A stretch of 64,000 bases of DNA, taken from contig NZ_QRDP01000004.1 of assembly GCF_003385775.1 (NCBI RefSeq), forward strand, positions 868,001 through 932,000, written 5' to 3'. The notes beneath the pieces are model-generated. The model was given only the letters and a program-made list of their open reading frames with translations. It was not told where the DNA came from and searched no databases. Both the position numbers and the translations under genes were made by a program. Positions 7,812 to 15,004 of the stretch are shown here, piece after piece (position 1 is the first letter of the stretch; every line of letters starts with the position of its first letter). This DNA is from Parasphingopyxis lamellibrachiae (GTDB lineage: Bacteria > Pseudomonadota > Alphaproteobacteria > Sphingomonadales > Sphingomonadaceae).

Positions 7812-7867
7812 CACGGACGACCCGTGGGCCGAAAACTCTTTAAATCGCTTTGAAAGGATTTTTGGAA
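7812..7867 (+). ncRNA. ROSE-like RNA thermometer in the hsp20 leader
   Basis: The last hairpin of the leader pairs AAUC (7843-7846) with GAUU (7857-7860) and CUU (7848-7850) with AAG (7854-7856), leaving G7847 unpaired and a UGA loop. It buries the AAGGA Shine-Dalgarno at 7854-7858. A bulged or G-G-paired guanine opposite the Shine-Dalgarno is the hallmark of ROSE elements, which melt on heat shock and admit ribosomes. A second hairpin, CACGG/CCGTG, lies at 7812-7826. I folded this by eye. Confidence 0.7.
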
Positions 7868-8344
7868 ATGCGTAGTTTTGATTTTACCCCCCTCCTCCGT
7901 TCTTCGGTCGGATTCGAGAATCTGAATCGTCTCGTCGATGCTGCAACCCGCGGTGAAGGCAATGCCTACCCGCCCTATAATATCGAGAAGCTGGGCGACG
8001 ACGCCTATCAGATTTCGATGGCGGTCGCCGGATTTGCCGAGGAAGAGCTCGATGTGACCGTGCACGAGAATGTGCTGATCGTTACCGGCCGGGTCGCCGA
8101 ACGCGAAGAAGACGCCTCGCGCGAATTTCTCCATCGCGGCATCGGCACGCGCGCGTTCGAGCGCCGCTTCGAGCTCGCCGACACGATCAAGGTGACCGGC
8201 GCGGGATATGCTAATGGCCTGCTCAATATCGAGCTGACCCGCGAAATCCCCGAAGAGAAGAAGCCGCGCAAGATCGCTATCGGCAGCAACCCTGCTCCCA
8301 AGGCAATCGATGCGCATAATGACGATGACCGCGAAGCTGCCTGA
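7868..8344 (+). CDS. Hsp20 / alpha-crystallin small heat-shock protein (IbpA type)
   Basis: The protein is 158 aa from ATG 7868, nine bases after the AAGGA buried in the leader hairpin; the in-frame TTG at 7850 lies inside that hairpin and is unlikely. The N-terminus MRSFDFTPLLRSSVGFENL is typical of proteobacterial class A small heat-shock proteins. The alpha-crystallin domain spans about 35-130 (PPYNIEK, AVAGFAEEEL, and the NGLLNIEL box near 120). The protein would hold unfolding proteins for DnaK/ClpB. Regulation appears dual: sigma32 promoter plus RNA thermometer. A terminator follows. Confidence 0.93.
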   Translation: MRSFDFTPLLRSSVGFENLNRLVDAATRGEGNAYPPYNIEKLGDDAYQISMAVAGFAEEELDVTVHENVLIVTGRVAEREEDASREFLHRGIGTRAFERRFELADTIKVTGAGYANGLLNIELTREIPEEKKPRKIAIGSNPAPKAIDAHNDDDREAA

Positions 8345-8382
8345 GCGGCAAGGCGACTTGTCTGTCATTAACGTTTGAACGA

Positions 8383-8416
8383 GGGTCGGCCTGGATTTCC
8401 GGGCCGGCCCCTTTTT
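8383..8416 (+). terminator. Rho-independent terminator after hsp20
   Basis: GGGTCGGCC (8383-8391) pairs with GGCCGGCCC (8402-8410), including one U-G pair, with a 10-base loop. CTTTTT follows. It ends hsp20 transcription 39 bases after the stop codon. Confidence 0.8.
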
Positions 8417-8437
8417 ATTGCGTCCGCCTGATCCGGG

Positions 8438-8653
8438 TCAGGCAATGATATCCGGCAGCAGCCGGTCTTCGATTTCCGAGATTTCGTCCTTTAGGCGCAA
8501 CTTGCGCTTCTTGAGGCGGGCAAGCTGAAGCTGGTCCTTGCCCGGTGCTTCGAGCAACATCTCTATGGCATCGTCGAGGTCCCGATGCTCCGATTTCAAG
8601 GTTGCCAGTTTCACCCGTAAGATCGCGTCTTCCATGACGGCAGGCGATGTCAT
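8438..8653 (-). CDS. YdcH-family (DUF465) small protein
   Basis: The protein is 71 aa, a short charged coiled-coil of the DUF465/YdcH type (EHRDLDDAIEMLLEAPG, then LQLARLKKRKLRLKDEISEIE). The ATG at 8653 has GGGGCG upstream; an internal ATG at 8635 would give 65 aa. The biochemical role of the family is unknown. A second, shorter family member is encoded divergently 109 bases away, so the two share a promoter interval. Confidence 0.85.
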   Translation of the reverse strand: MTSPAVMEDAILRVKLATLKSEHRDLDDAIEMLLEAPGKDQLQLARLKKRKLRLKDEISEIEDRLLPDIIA

Positions 8654-8762
8654 CTACGCCCCATAGTTGCAAGACCACGGCCCGTCGCGCGCAATAAAAT
8701 AAGGGCAGACAAAGCCATGTGAAATGGGTTAGCTTCCGTTCCCCAAGCATAAGGAGACAGTG

Positions 8763-8918
8763 ATGGATAACGCTCATGAATCCGCCCTTGAAGCCAAGCA
8801 TGCAGGCCTGGACGCCAAGATAGAGATGGAATTGCAGCGCCCCTCACCCGATCAAATCAAGCTCGCGGAACTCAAGAAGCAAAAACTCAGGATCAAGGAA
8901 CAACTGGTTACCCACTAG
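8763..8918 (+). CDS. Second YdcH-family (DUF465) micro-protein, 51 aa
   Basis: An ATG at 8763, eight bases after AAGGAGAC, opens a 51-codon frame ending in TAG at 8916-8918. The product begins MDNAHESALEAKHAGLDAK and ends with ELKKQKLRIKEQLVTH. The second half matches the LKKRKLRLKDEI helix of the divergent 71 aa protein, so I read it as a paralogue. It has the heptad spacing of a short coiled coil. Function unknown. It converges with dksA. Confidence 0.75.
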   Translation: MDNAHESALEAKHAGLDAKIEMELQRPSPDQIKLAELKKQKLRIKEQLVTH

Positions 8919-8950
8919 ACGGGGTAGACGGCGCCGCGTTGTAAGAGGCG

Positions 8951-9412
8951 TTATTCGTCCCGGGTCGTGCGCTCGTTGCGCTCGTGCCGCTCCTGGGCCT
9001 CGACCGTCATCGTCGCGATCGGCCGCGCATCAAGACGCGCCAGCGAAATCGGCTCACCGGTGACCATGCAATAGCCGAACTCGCCCTTTTCGAGACGATC
9101 CAGCGCTGCATCGATTTTCGCGATGAGCTTGCGCTGGCGGTCCCGGCGACGCAATTCGATGGACCAGTCCGTTTCGCTCGACGCACGGTCGGTGGCATCC
9201 GGTTCTCTTATCGGGCCTTCGCGCAATTGCTCACGTGTACCGTCCACGTCGCGAACGATTCCGGCTTTCCATTCGGTCAATTTCTGGAAGAAATATTCCC
9301 GGTGTGCCTTGCCCATAAAGGGGACGTCATAATCCAGAACTGCGTCGGTTTTCGGCGGTTTGCTCGAATCTCCAGCGACGCTCTTTTTGGATGGTTGCAC
9401 CGCAGTTGCCAT
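8951..9412 (-). CDS. dksA: DksA/TraR-family RNA polymerase-binding regulator
   Basis: The protein is 153 aa. It binds the secondary channel of RNA polymerase and, with ppGpp, adjusts rRNA and amino-acid promoters. The coiled-coil arm spans about 35-110 (YFFQKLTEWKAGI to AALDRLEKGEFG). The zinc-finger region GYCMVTGEPISLARLDARP near 115-135 has only one of the four cysteines of the E. coli protein; the second pair is replaced in MTVEAQERHER. This reduced finger is usual in alphaproteobacterial DksA. AGGGAAC precedes the ATG. A residue-poor N-terminal tail of about 25 aa is rich in Lys, Ser and Pro. Confidence 0.9.
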   Translation of the reverse strand: MATAVQPSKKSVAGDSSKPPKTDAVLDYDVPFMGKAHREYFFQKLTEWKAGIVRDVDGTREQLREGPIREPDATDRASSETDWSIELRRRDRQRKLIAKIDAALDRLEKGEFGYCMVTGEPISLARLDARPIATMTVEAQERHERNERTTRDE

Positions 9413-9821
9413 TATTATGTTCCCTCAGCGCTTACCGAAACAGACAGATCGCGGCGCGAAACGCTCTGAGACTCAAGGATGAATCGGCGTTTCTCCATGG
9501 CGCGGGCCTATACGCATCCCATGCGCGACACACAAGCGACGAATCGTTGAAACCGCTTTCCAGCGCGAATGGCGGGCTAGATCAGAGGAACCGGCAAGCC
9601 TGGGAAATCCATATTCGGACATGCAAAACTGCCCCTCAATGGGACATTAACTATCAATATTGAAAAGGGTTACCCGCAAATCTCTGATTAACCGTCGAAA
9701 TCATGGTTAACGATATTGCGATTAATCTTCTCTTGCTGCCTTGTGCCAATGCCGAGCACCGGGTTTTGCACGCTATCGCTGCAATGGTTGGATGCTCAGA
9801 ACTATTAGGAAGAGAAAGCCC
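9413..9821. other. Non-coding interval between dksA and the repeat-rich gene
   Basis: I see no convincing gene in this 409-base stretch, which is more AT-rich than its surroundings after 9600. It must hold the dksA promoter (left) and the promoter of the gene at 9822 (right). The dyad TTAACC-N11-GGTTAA lies at 9688-9710, and TTAA recurs at 9722-9725; ATGGTTAA at 9703-9710 is the reverse complement of a CtrA-type half-site. Confidence 0.5.
9688..9710. promoter_or_regulatory. TTAACC inverted repeat, candidate CtrA-like site
   Basis: TTAACC and GGTTAA are separated by 11 bases, about 112 bases before the ATG of the Ser/Gly-rich protein. The right arm read on the minus strand is TTAACCAT, which matches a CtrA half-site. 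The canonical TTAA-N7-TTAA spacing is absent, so CtrA binding is only suggested. Confidence 0.35.
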
Positions 9822-10841
9822 ATGTCTGTCAGAATGGCTCTTGCAAAATTATGCGCCTGCGCTTGCGGCGGCGCCATCGTCGGTGGTGGTGCGGTGCACG
9901 TATCGGACGCCCCAGCCGGCGGCCCGGCTGAAATCCGCGTCGCCCAACCGCGTGTTGCCCAACAGCGTGTCGCCGCACGCAGCATCGGCAACCGGCCGCG
10001 CGCACACCGGAAAATTCGCCGGGTACGTACGACGACGACAACGACCAGTTGCGCGCCCGCTCCTACCGTAGTGAGCGTGACCAACCAGGTCGCTGCGCCC
10101 GCTCCGGCTATGTATGAGGTTCCCCCGGCGGCACCCTATATCACCGAAATTCCGAGCTTCGGCGGCGGCGGTGAGGTTGGAATCATCGGCGGCAGCGGCG
10201 GTTTCGTCGGCGGTGGCGGCGGCTTCTTCGGCGGCTTTGGCGGCGGCGGCGGATCGTCTGGCGGCGGCGGAGGCTTCTTCGTCCGCGAAGGGGATATCGT
10301 CATCAAGAACGAAAATAGCAGCTCGACCTCGAGCGGCGGTTCGGGCGGCAGCTCGACCTCCACCTCGACCGGCGGCAGCTCGACATCCACGGGCGGCAGC
10401 TCGACCTCGACAGGTGGCAGTTCCACCTCGACAGGCGGCGTGAGCAGCACGAGCTCGACTTCGTCCGGCAATGTCAGCTCGACTTCGTCGACCGGCGGCA
10501 GCTCCAGCAGCACCAGTTCGGGCAATGTCAGCTCCACGAGCAGCAGCTCGGGCAATGTCAGCAGCTCCTCGTCGACCAGTTCGTCAACGAGCAGCTCATC
10601 CTCGTCCAGCTCTTCGACGAGTTCCTCGACCAGCAGCGGCGCAACCGGCGGGTCGAGCAGCTTCGGTTCGAGCAGTCATGGGTCGAGCAGTCATGGGTCA
10701 AGCAGCCATGGGTCGAGCAGTCACGGATCTTCGAGCGGTACGGATGTTCCGGCTCCGCCGATGCTCCTGCTCTTCGGCGGCGGTGCAGCTGCACTGGTTG
10801 CCCGGCGGCGCTGGAAGAAAAAGAAGCAGTCAGCCGCCTGA
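9822..10841 (+). CDS. Ser/Gly-repeat surface-type protein with PEP-CTERM-like C-terminus
   Basis: The protein is 339 aa from ATG 9822 (AGGAAGAG upstream). The N-terminus has an export-like hydrophobic stretch (ACACGGAIVGGGAVHV), then an Arg/Pro-rich part with a run of six threonines. From about 135 a Gly-rich segment (repeated GGGG with FF) leads into about 150 residues of Ser/Thr/Gly repeats (SSTSTGG units, GNVSSTS units, then four SSSHG units). It ends VPAPPMLLLF-GGGAAALVARRR with a Lys-rich tail: a short proline motif, one membrane helix and basic residues, as in PEP-CTERM sorting signals. It is probably a secreted, sorted matrix or surface polymer, possibly glycosylated on serine. No exosortase gene is in the window. 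Confidence 0.65.
   Translation: MSVRMALAKLCACACGGAIVGGGAVHVSDAPAGGPAEIRVAQPRVAQQRVAARSIGNRPRAHRKIRRVRTTTTTTSCAPAPTVVSVTNQVAAPAPAMYEVPPAAPYITEIPSFGGGGEVGIIGGSGGFVGGGGGFFGGFGGGGGSSGGGGGFFVREGDIVIKNENSSSTSSGGSGGSSTSTSTGGSSTSTGGSSTSTGGSSTSTGGVSSTSSTSSGNVSSTSSTGGSSSSTSSGNVSSTSSSSGNVSSSSSTSSSTSSSSSSSSSTSSSTSSGATGGSSSFGSSSHGSSSHGSSSHGSSSHGSSSGTDVPAPPMLLLFGGGAAALVARRRWKKKKQSAA
10350..10443 (+). repeat. 21-base coding repeats (Ser-Ser-Thr-Ser-Thr-Gly-Gly)
   Basis: At least three near-identical tandem 21-base units encode SSTSTGG, preceded by a degenerate unit. Differences are mostly at third positions, so the protein repeat is under more constraint than the DNA. Unit borders are approximate. Confidence 0.7.
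10668..10727 (+). repeat. Four tandem 15-base units encoding Ser-Ser-Ser-His-Gly
   Basis: Units at 10668, 10683, 10698 and 10713 share the pattern TCGAGCAGTCATGGG with one to three changes each. The first two are identical, which suggests recent slippage or unequal recombination. Confidence 0.85.
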
Positions 10842-10863
10842 CACCTGCTTCGTCTGACAGACG

Positions 10864-10903
10864 AAAAACGGCGCGACCCCGGACCGGGATCGCGCCGTTT
10901 TTT
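10864..10903. terminator. Bidirectional rho-independent terminator
   Basis: AAAAACGGCGCGA-CC pairs with GG-TCGCGCCGTTTTTT across a GC-rich loop. A-tract and T-tract flank both sides, so it can end transcription of the repeat-rich gene (plus) and of the host-attachment-type gene (minus). Confidence 0.85.
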
Positions 10904-10919
10904 ATGGGGGCCCGCCTTG

Positions 10920-11363
10920 CTACTCGGCGGCTGCGACGATCTTTTCAATGTCGCTGACAGTGTGTCCCGTCAGGTCCTTGTCGATCTCTCCGATCAGCCG
11001 CTCCCTGACCGTCTGATGATAGTTTTTCCGAAGCTCGCCAAGTGACTGTGGAGGAGCGACGACGATCAGTTTTTCGAAATCATTGTCGTGCGCCCGCTTG
11101 TAGAGGATGTCGGCCATTTCTGCGGCAAAACGATCTTCCTCCAGCTGGTGAAAATCGGTTTCCTGCATCTTGCTGCGATGAGCACCGCCGCTGGCGAAGC
11201 TCCGCCCGGCGTCGCTCGCCTTCTGAACGCGATTGGGGGGATTTTCCTGTTCGTGTTTCCCCTCGAGTTCCAGTTGCGGATGTTCGGCTCCGCCTTCGTT
11301 CCTGAAAAACAGGGTCTTTCGGCCATCGGCGACGACAATGAGAACGTCTTTGGGCATTTGCAT
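10920..11363 (-). CDS. Host-attachment-protein family (AtsE-like) protein
   Basis: The protein is 147 aa from ATG 11363 (GGAGG nine bases upstream). It opens with DVLIVVADGRKTLFFRNEG and has the family pattern ETDFHQLEEDRFAAEMADIL in the middle and LIVVAPPQSLGELRKNYHQ near 105. This matches the family named for proteins required for attachment to host cells in Agrobacterium, which also resembles eRF1-like folds. The actual role in free-living bacteria is not settled. It is cytoplasmic, with no signal peptide. It diverges from serS. Confidence 0.85.
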   Translation of the reverse strand: MQMPKDVLIVVADGRKTLFFRNEGGAEHPQLELEGKHEQENPPNRVQKASDAGRSFASGGAHRSKMQETDFHQLEEDRFAAEMADILYKRAHDNDFEKLIVVAPPQSLGELRKNYHQTVRERLIGEIDKDLTGHTVSDIEKIVAAAE

Positions 11364-11463
11364 GGGTGTTTTCCTCCGTATCTTCTCGCATCCCATTTTC
11401 TATCAAACGCATGAAACGGCTTGAGGGTTGCACCAGGGGATTGTGCCAGTCATATCGCCCGGC

Positions 11464-12747
11464 ATGCATGATCTGAAACAAATACGGGAAAATCCCGCCG
11501 CATTTGATGCCGCGATGGCGAAACGTGGCGGTGAGCCGGTTGCCGACAGTTTGTTGGCCCTGGACGAGCGCAATCGCGCCCTGCTGACCGAAGTTCAGAC
11601 CGGCCAGGCCCGGCGCAACGAAGCTTCGAAAATGATCGGCCAGGCCAAGGGTCAGGGCGACGAGGAAAAGGCGGCGGCGCTGATGGCCGAAGTCGGTGAA
11701 CTCAAAAAGCGCCTGCCCCTTCTGGAAGAAGAACAAAAAACACTCGCTGCAGAAATTCAGTCGCGGCTTGCTTCGCTTCCGAATCCGCCCGCCGACGATG
11801 TCCCGATGGGCCAAAGCGAAGACGACAATGTCGAGCTGAAACGGGTCGGGGCGCCGCCCGAGTTCGATTTCGATGTGAAGGATCATGCCGATCTCGGCCC
11901 ACCGCTCGGGCTGGATTTTGAAACCGGTACAAAGATTTCCGGCGCGCGATTCACGCTGGTGCGCGGCGCGGTCGCCAAACTCCATCGCGCCCTTGGCCAG
12001 TTCGGCCTCGACGCGCTGACGGGCAATCACGGATTCGAAGAGGTTTACCCTCCCCTGCTCGTCAACGATGAAACCATGTATGGCGCGGATAAACTCCCCA
12101 AATTTGCCGAAGATCTTTTCCGGACAACCGACGGTCGCTGGCTCATCCCCACGGCCGAGGTCAGCCTGGCCAATATTGTGCGCGACGAAATCCTTACGGA
12201 GGAAACGCTGCCGCTGCGCTTTGTGGCGCTGACCTCCTGTTTCCGGTCCGAAGCAGGGTCGGCGGGCCGCGATACCCGGGGCTATATCCGCCAGCACCAG
12301 TTCGAAAAGGTAGAGATGGTTTCGATCACGACACCGGAAGCTTCCGAAGCCGAGCATGAGCGGATGACCGCCTGCGCAGAGGACATCCTCACCCGGCTCG
12401 ATCTGCCATTCCGGCGGATGAACCTTTCGACAGGCGACCTTGGCTTTGGCGCCGCTCGCACGTTCGATCTCGAGGTCTGGCTTCCGGGCCAGGACAGCTA
12501 TCGCGAGATTTCAAGCTGCTCGACCTGCCGCGACTTCCAGGCACGCCGCATGAATGCACGGTATCGCCCCGAGGGCGAAACCAAGGGCACCCGTTTCGTT
12601 CACACCCTGAACGGATCCGGACTGGTTGTCGGACGGATGCTCGTCGCCATTCTGGAAAACTATCAGCAAGCCGACGGATCGGTTGTCGTGCCGAAGGTCT
12701 TGCAGCCTTATATGGGCGGGACGGAATTGTTGGAGCCGGTTCAATGA
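11464..12747 (+). CDS. serS: Serine--tRNA ligase
   Basis: This 427 aa class II aminoacyl-tRNA synthetase charges tRNA-Ser and tRNA-Sec with serine. ATG 11464 gives the normal start [11 protein letters not shown]; an upstream in-frame start at 11428 would add residues not found in the family. The N-terminal tRNA-binding coiled coil spans about 25-105. Motif 2 is [20 protein letters not shown] near 258, and motif 3 is [20 protein letters not shown] near 380. The ATG of the DUF2513 gene overlaps its stop codon (ATGA). No strong Shine-Dalgarno is visible. Confidence 0.97.
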   Translation: MHDLKQIRENPAAFDAAMAKRGGEPVADSLLALDERNRALLTEVQTGQARRNEASKMIGQAKGQGDEEKAAALMAEVGELKKRLPLLEEEQKTLAAEIQSRLASLPNPPADDVPMGQSEDDNVELKRVGAPPEFDFDVKDHADLGPPLGLDFETGTKISGARFTLVRGAVAKLHRALGQFGLDALTGNHGFEEVYPPLLVNDETMYGADKLPKFAEDLFRTTDGRWLIPTAEVSLANIVRDEILTEETLPLRFVALTSCFRSEAGSAGRDTRGYIRQHQFEKVEMVSITTPEASEAEHERMTACAEDILTRLDLPFRRMNLSTGDLGFGAARTFDLEVWLPGQDSYREISSCSTCRDFQARRMNARYRPEGETKGTRFVHTLNGSGLVVGRMLVAILENYQQADGSVVVPKVLQPYMGGTELLEPVQ

Positions 12748-13118
12748 AACGGGATATCGACCTGATACGCAGACTTATGCTCATCGTAGACGCCAAGCAG
12801 GGCAGCCATGGCCTTAAGGCCGACGACCTGGAGGTGGACGATTTTTCGCTCGAAGCGATCACGTACCACCTCTACATGATGGCGGAAGCCGGCATGCTCG
12901 TTTCAGAACCCTTCCACAGCGTCCAGCATCCCGAACACCGCTTCGATGTGATCGTGTACGAGCTGAGCTGGCAGGGTCATGAATATCTGGATCTGATCCG
13001 CGACATGGCCCTTTGGACGGACATCCGCCAAAAGATGGCACATACAGGCACCCATGGGTTCGCGCTGGCGATCGAACTGGCGCGCACGGAATTGCGCAAG
13101 CGGCTTGAAGCCGGATAG
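12744..13118 (+). CDS. DUF2513 protein, translationally coupled to serS
   Basis: The protein is 124 aa, starting [17 protein letters not shown] and containing [17 protein letters not shown] and [16 protein letters not shown], the pattern of DUF2513, which looks like a winged-helix fold. Its ATG overlaps the serS stop by four bases, so it is made from the same mRNA. DUF2513 genes often sit in mobile or regulatory contexts and have no known function. Lying between serS and surE, two core genes, is not where I would expect it. Confidence 0.8.
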   Translation: MKRDIDLIRRLMLIVDAKQGSHGLKADDLEVDDFSLEAITYHLYMMAEAGMLVSEPFHSVQHPEHRFDVIVYELSWQGHEYLDLIRDMALWTDIRQKMAHTGTHGFALAIELARTELRKRLEAG

Positions 13119-13128
13119 AGGCCCGACC

Positions 13129-13893
13129 ATGCGCATTCTCCTGACAAATGACGACGGCATAAACGCGCCGGGCTTCGCCGTGCTCGAGGAGATAGCGGCG
13201 ACATTGAGCGACGATGTCTGGGTGGTTGCGCCGGCGGAAGAACAATCGGGAGCCGGCCATTCGCTCACGCTCACGGTTCCGCTGCGGATGCGCCAGCTCG
13301 GCGAGCGCCGCTATTCTGTTGTCGGCACGCCGACCGATGCGGTGATGATGGGCATCAACAAGGTGATGAAGGACAATCCTCCCGATCTTCTGTTGTCCGG
13401 AGTAAATCGCGGGGCAAACCTTGCTGAGGACGTCACCCATTCCGGAACGGTCTGCGCTGCGATGGAGGGAGCCCTCGCCGGAGTGCCGTCAATCGCGCTA
13501 AGCCAATGCTATGGGTCTCACGGCATGGGCGATGACGTGCCTTTTTCCGCGGCGCGCAGCTGGGGCCCGCAAGTGCTTGAAAAACTGGCCAACTATGAAT
13601 TCCCGGCGAAAACGCTGCTCAATGTCAATTTTCCGGCCTGCGCGCCTGAGGATGTCCGGGGAATTCGCACTGTCACCCAGGGCATGCGCGATTATGGCCG
13701 GCTACAGATTCTGGAGAATAAGGACCCGCGCGGCTATCCCTATTACTGGCTCGGCCTTGGCCCGATGGTTGGCACGCCGGGGCATTCAACGGATCTGGAG
13801 GCCGTGGCGGATGGTTTTGTCTCAGTGTCGCCGCTGCATCTGGATATGACGCATCACCGGTCACTGGCGGCGCTCGGTGCAATTTTCGAGTAA
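13129..13893 (+). CDS. surE: 5'/3'-nucleotidase SurE
   Basis: The protein is 254 aa from ATG 13129; the longer frame upstream overlaps the previous gene. The metal site is MRILLTNDDGINAPG, with Asp8 and Asp9, and the loop LLLSGVNRGANLAEDV near 90-105 with THSGTVCAAMEGAL carries the rest of the active site. SurE removes phosphate from nucleoside monophosphates and short polyphosphate. It follows the DUF2513 gene by ten bases, so it probably belongs to the serS operon. The usual partner, a protein-isoaspartate methyltransferase, is absent here. Confidence 0.95.
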   Translation: MRILLTNDDGINAPGFAVLEEIAATLSDDVWVVAPAEEQSGAGHSLTLTVPLRMRQLGERRYSVVGTPTDAVMMGINKVMKDNPPDLLLSGVNRGANLAEDVTHSGTVCAAMEGALAGVPSIALSQCYGSHGMGDDVPFSAARSWGPQVLEKLANYEFPAKTLLNVNFPACAPEDVRGIRTVTQGMRDYGRLQILENKDPRGYPYYWLGLGPMVGTPGHSTDLEAVADGFVSVSPLHLDMTHHRSLAALGAIFE

Positions 13894-13969
13894 ATTGCGA
13901 TCCGCAGTTGTTCGATCCTAACCGGCTATCTGCGCTGGAAACCCAAGAATTTCGTGGTATGACCGCATC

Positions 13970-15004
13970 ATGCGAGCACGATGCCCATGGATGTTGCCCC
14001 TGGCTTCGGCGCTAATGTTGAGCGCGTGCATTCCCGCGCCGTCCGGTCCGCGCACCGCTTCGCGTCCACCTGCCGCCCGCCCTGCACCTCCACCGGCGCC
14101 GCTTACCAGCTGGCAGCCGAGCGCGGTCGCTGCCAATGCCGCCGAAATCGACGCCACCCGCTATATCGTGCGCCCGGGCGACACTTTGAGCGGCATTGCG
14201 CGCAACACAGGCGCAAGCATCAGCGCCATTGCCGACGCAAACAATATCGCCCCACCCTATATCATCCGGCCGGGTCAGGTTCTGGATATCCCGGCCGGGC
14301 GTTATCACGAAGTCCAGCGCGGAGAGACGGGAATCGCGATAGCCCGCACTTACGGCGTCGACTGGTCGGAAGTCGCAACGCTCAATCGGCTGGAAGAACC
14401 CTTCATCCTGAGGGCCGGCCAGCGGATATTGCTGCCAAGCACAAGGGCCGTTGCCTCGATGACCCGCGAACAGCGCGCCGCCGCGTTCGATCTCGACATC
14501 GACGATATCGTCACGGGGGGCGAACCCGCACTCGCCGAAAACGAACAGGCGACGCCGCCGATACGAACCGCTCAGCAGGTGCTTCCGGCCGACGCCGCCG
14601 TCCGCTCTCCCGCGAATTTTGCCGGCCAGTTCGGTTGGCCGCTCACCGGTCGGATACTCTCGCCATTTGGCCGCGGCGCCGAAGGTCAGCGCAACAATGG
14701 CCTTAACATCGGTGCGGTACGCGGGACGCCCGTCCTCGCTTCGGCCGACGGCGTCGTGCTGTATGCGGGCGACGAGATCCAGGTGCATGGCGGGCTCATC
14801 CTCCTGAACCATGGCGATGGCTGGATCACGGCCTATGCCAATATGGAAGATTTGCAGGTCGCCAGGGGTCAGCGTGTCGAACGCGGCCAGGTCATCGCCC
14901 GTGCCAGCGATACCGGACAGGTCGACCAGCCGCAGCTCCATTTCGAGATTCGCCGCAATCGCCAACCGGTCGACCCCGCTCTTCACCTGCCGGACCTTTC
15001 CTGA
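13970..15004 (+). CDS. LysM/LytM lipoprotein, NlpD-like, with degenerate peptidase site
   Basis: The protein is 344 aa. A lipoprotein signal ends LSAC with Cys20. Two LysM domains follow, at about 65-110 (YIVRPGDTLSGIAR) and 112-156 (HEVQRGETGIAIAR), then a LytM/M23 domain at about 215-335. Zinc-binding positions are lost: the usual HxG-D segment reads NNGLNIGA and the usual HLHFE reads QLHFE. It therefore probably does not cut peptidoglycan itself but activates an amidase, as NlpD and EnvC do in cell separation. It is predicted in the outer membrane facing the wall. It overlaps the channel gene by one base. Confidence 0.85.
   Translation: MRARCPWMLPLASALMLSACIPAPSGPRTASRPPAARPAPPPAPLTSWQPSAVAANAAEIDATRYIVRPGDTLSGIARNTGASISAIADANNIAPPYIIRPGQVLDIPAGRYHEVQRGETGIAIARTYGVDWSEVATLNRLEEPFILRAGQRILLPSTRAVASMTREQRAAAFDLDIDDIVTGGEPALAENEQATPPIRTAQQVLPADAAVRSPANFAGQFGWPLTGRILSPFGRGAEGQRNNGLNIGAVRGTPVLASADGVVLYAGDEIQVHGGLILLNHGDGWITAYANMEDLQVARGQRVERGQVIARASDTGQVDQPQLHFEIRRNRQPVDPALHLPDLS

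Noticed and set aside
9391-9663. 90-codon plus-strand frame across the dksA start
   Set aside because: It overlaps the dksA promoter and N-terminus and has no Shine-Dalgarno or family pattern.
10668-10727. Short tandem repeats as a possible CRISPR array
   Set aside because: Units are contiguous, 15 bases, in frame and without spacers, so they are coding repeats.
11080-12357. Long minus-strand frame across serS
   Set aside because: It is antisense to a certain synthetase gene and overlaps the host-attachment-type gene; high-GC third-position bias explains it.
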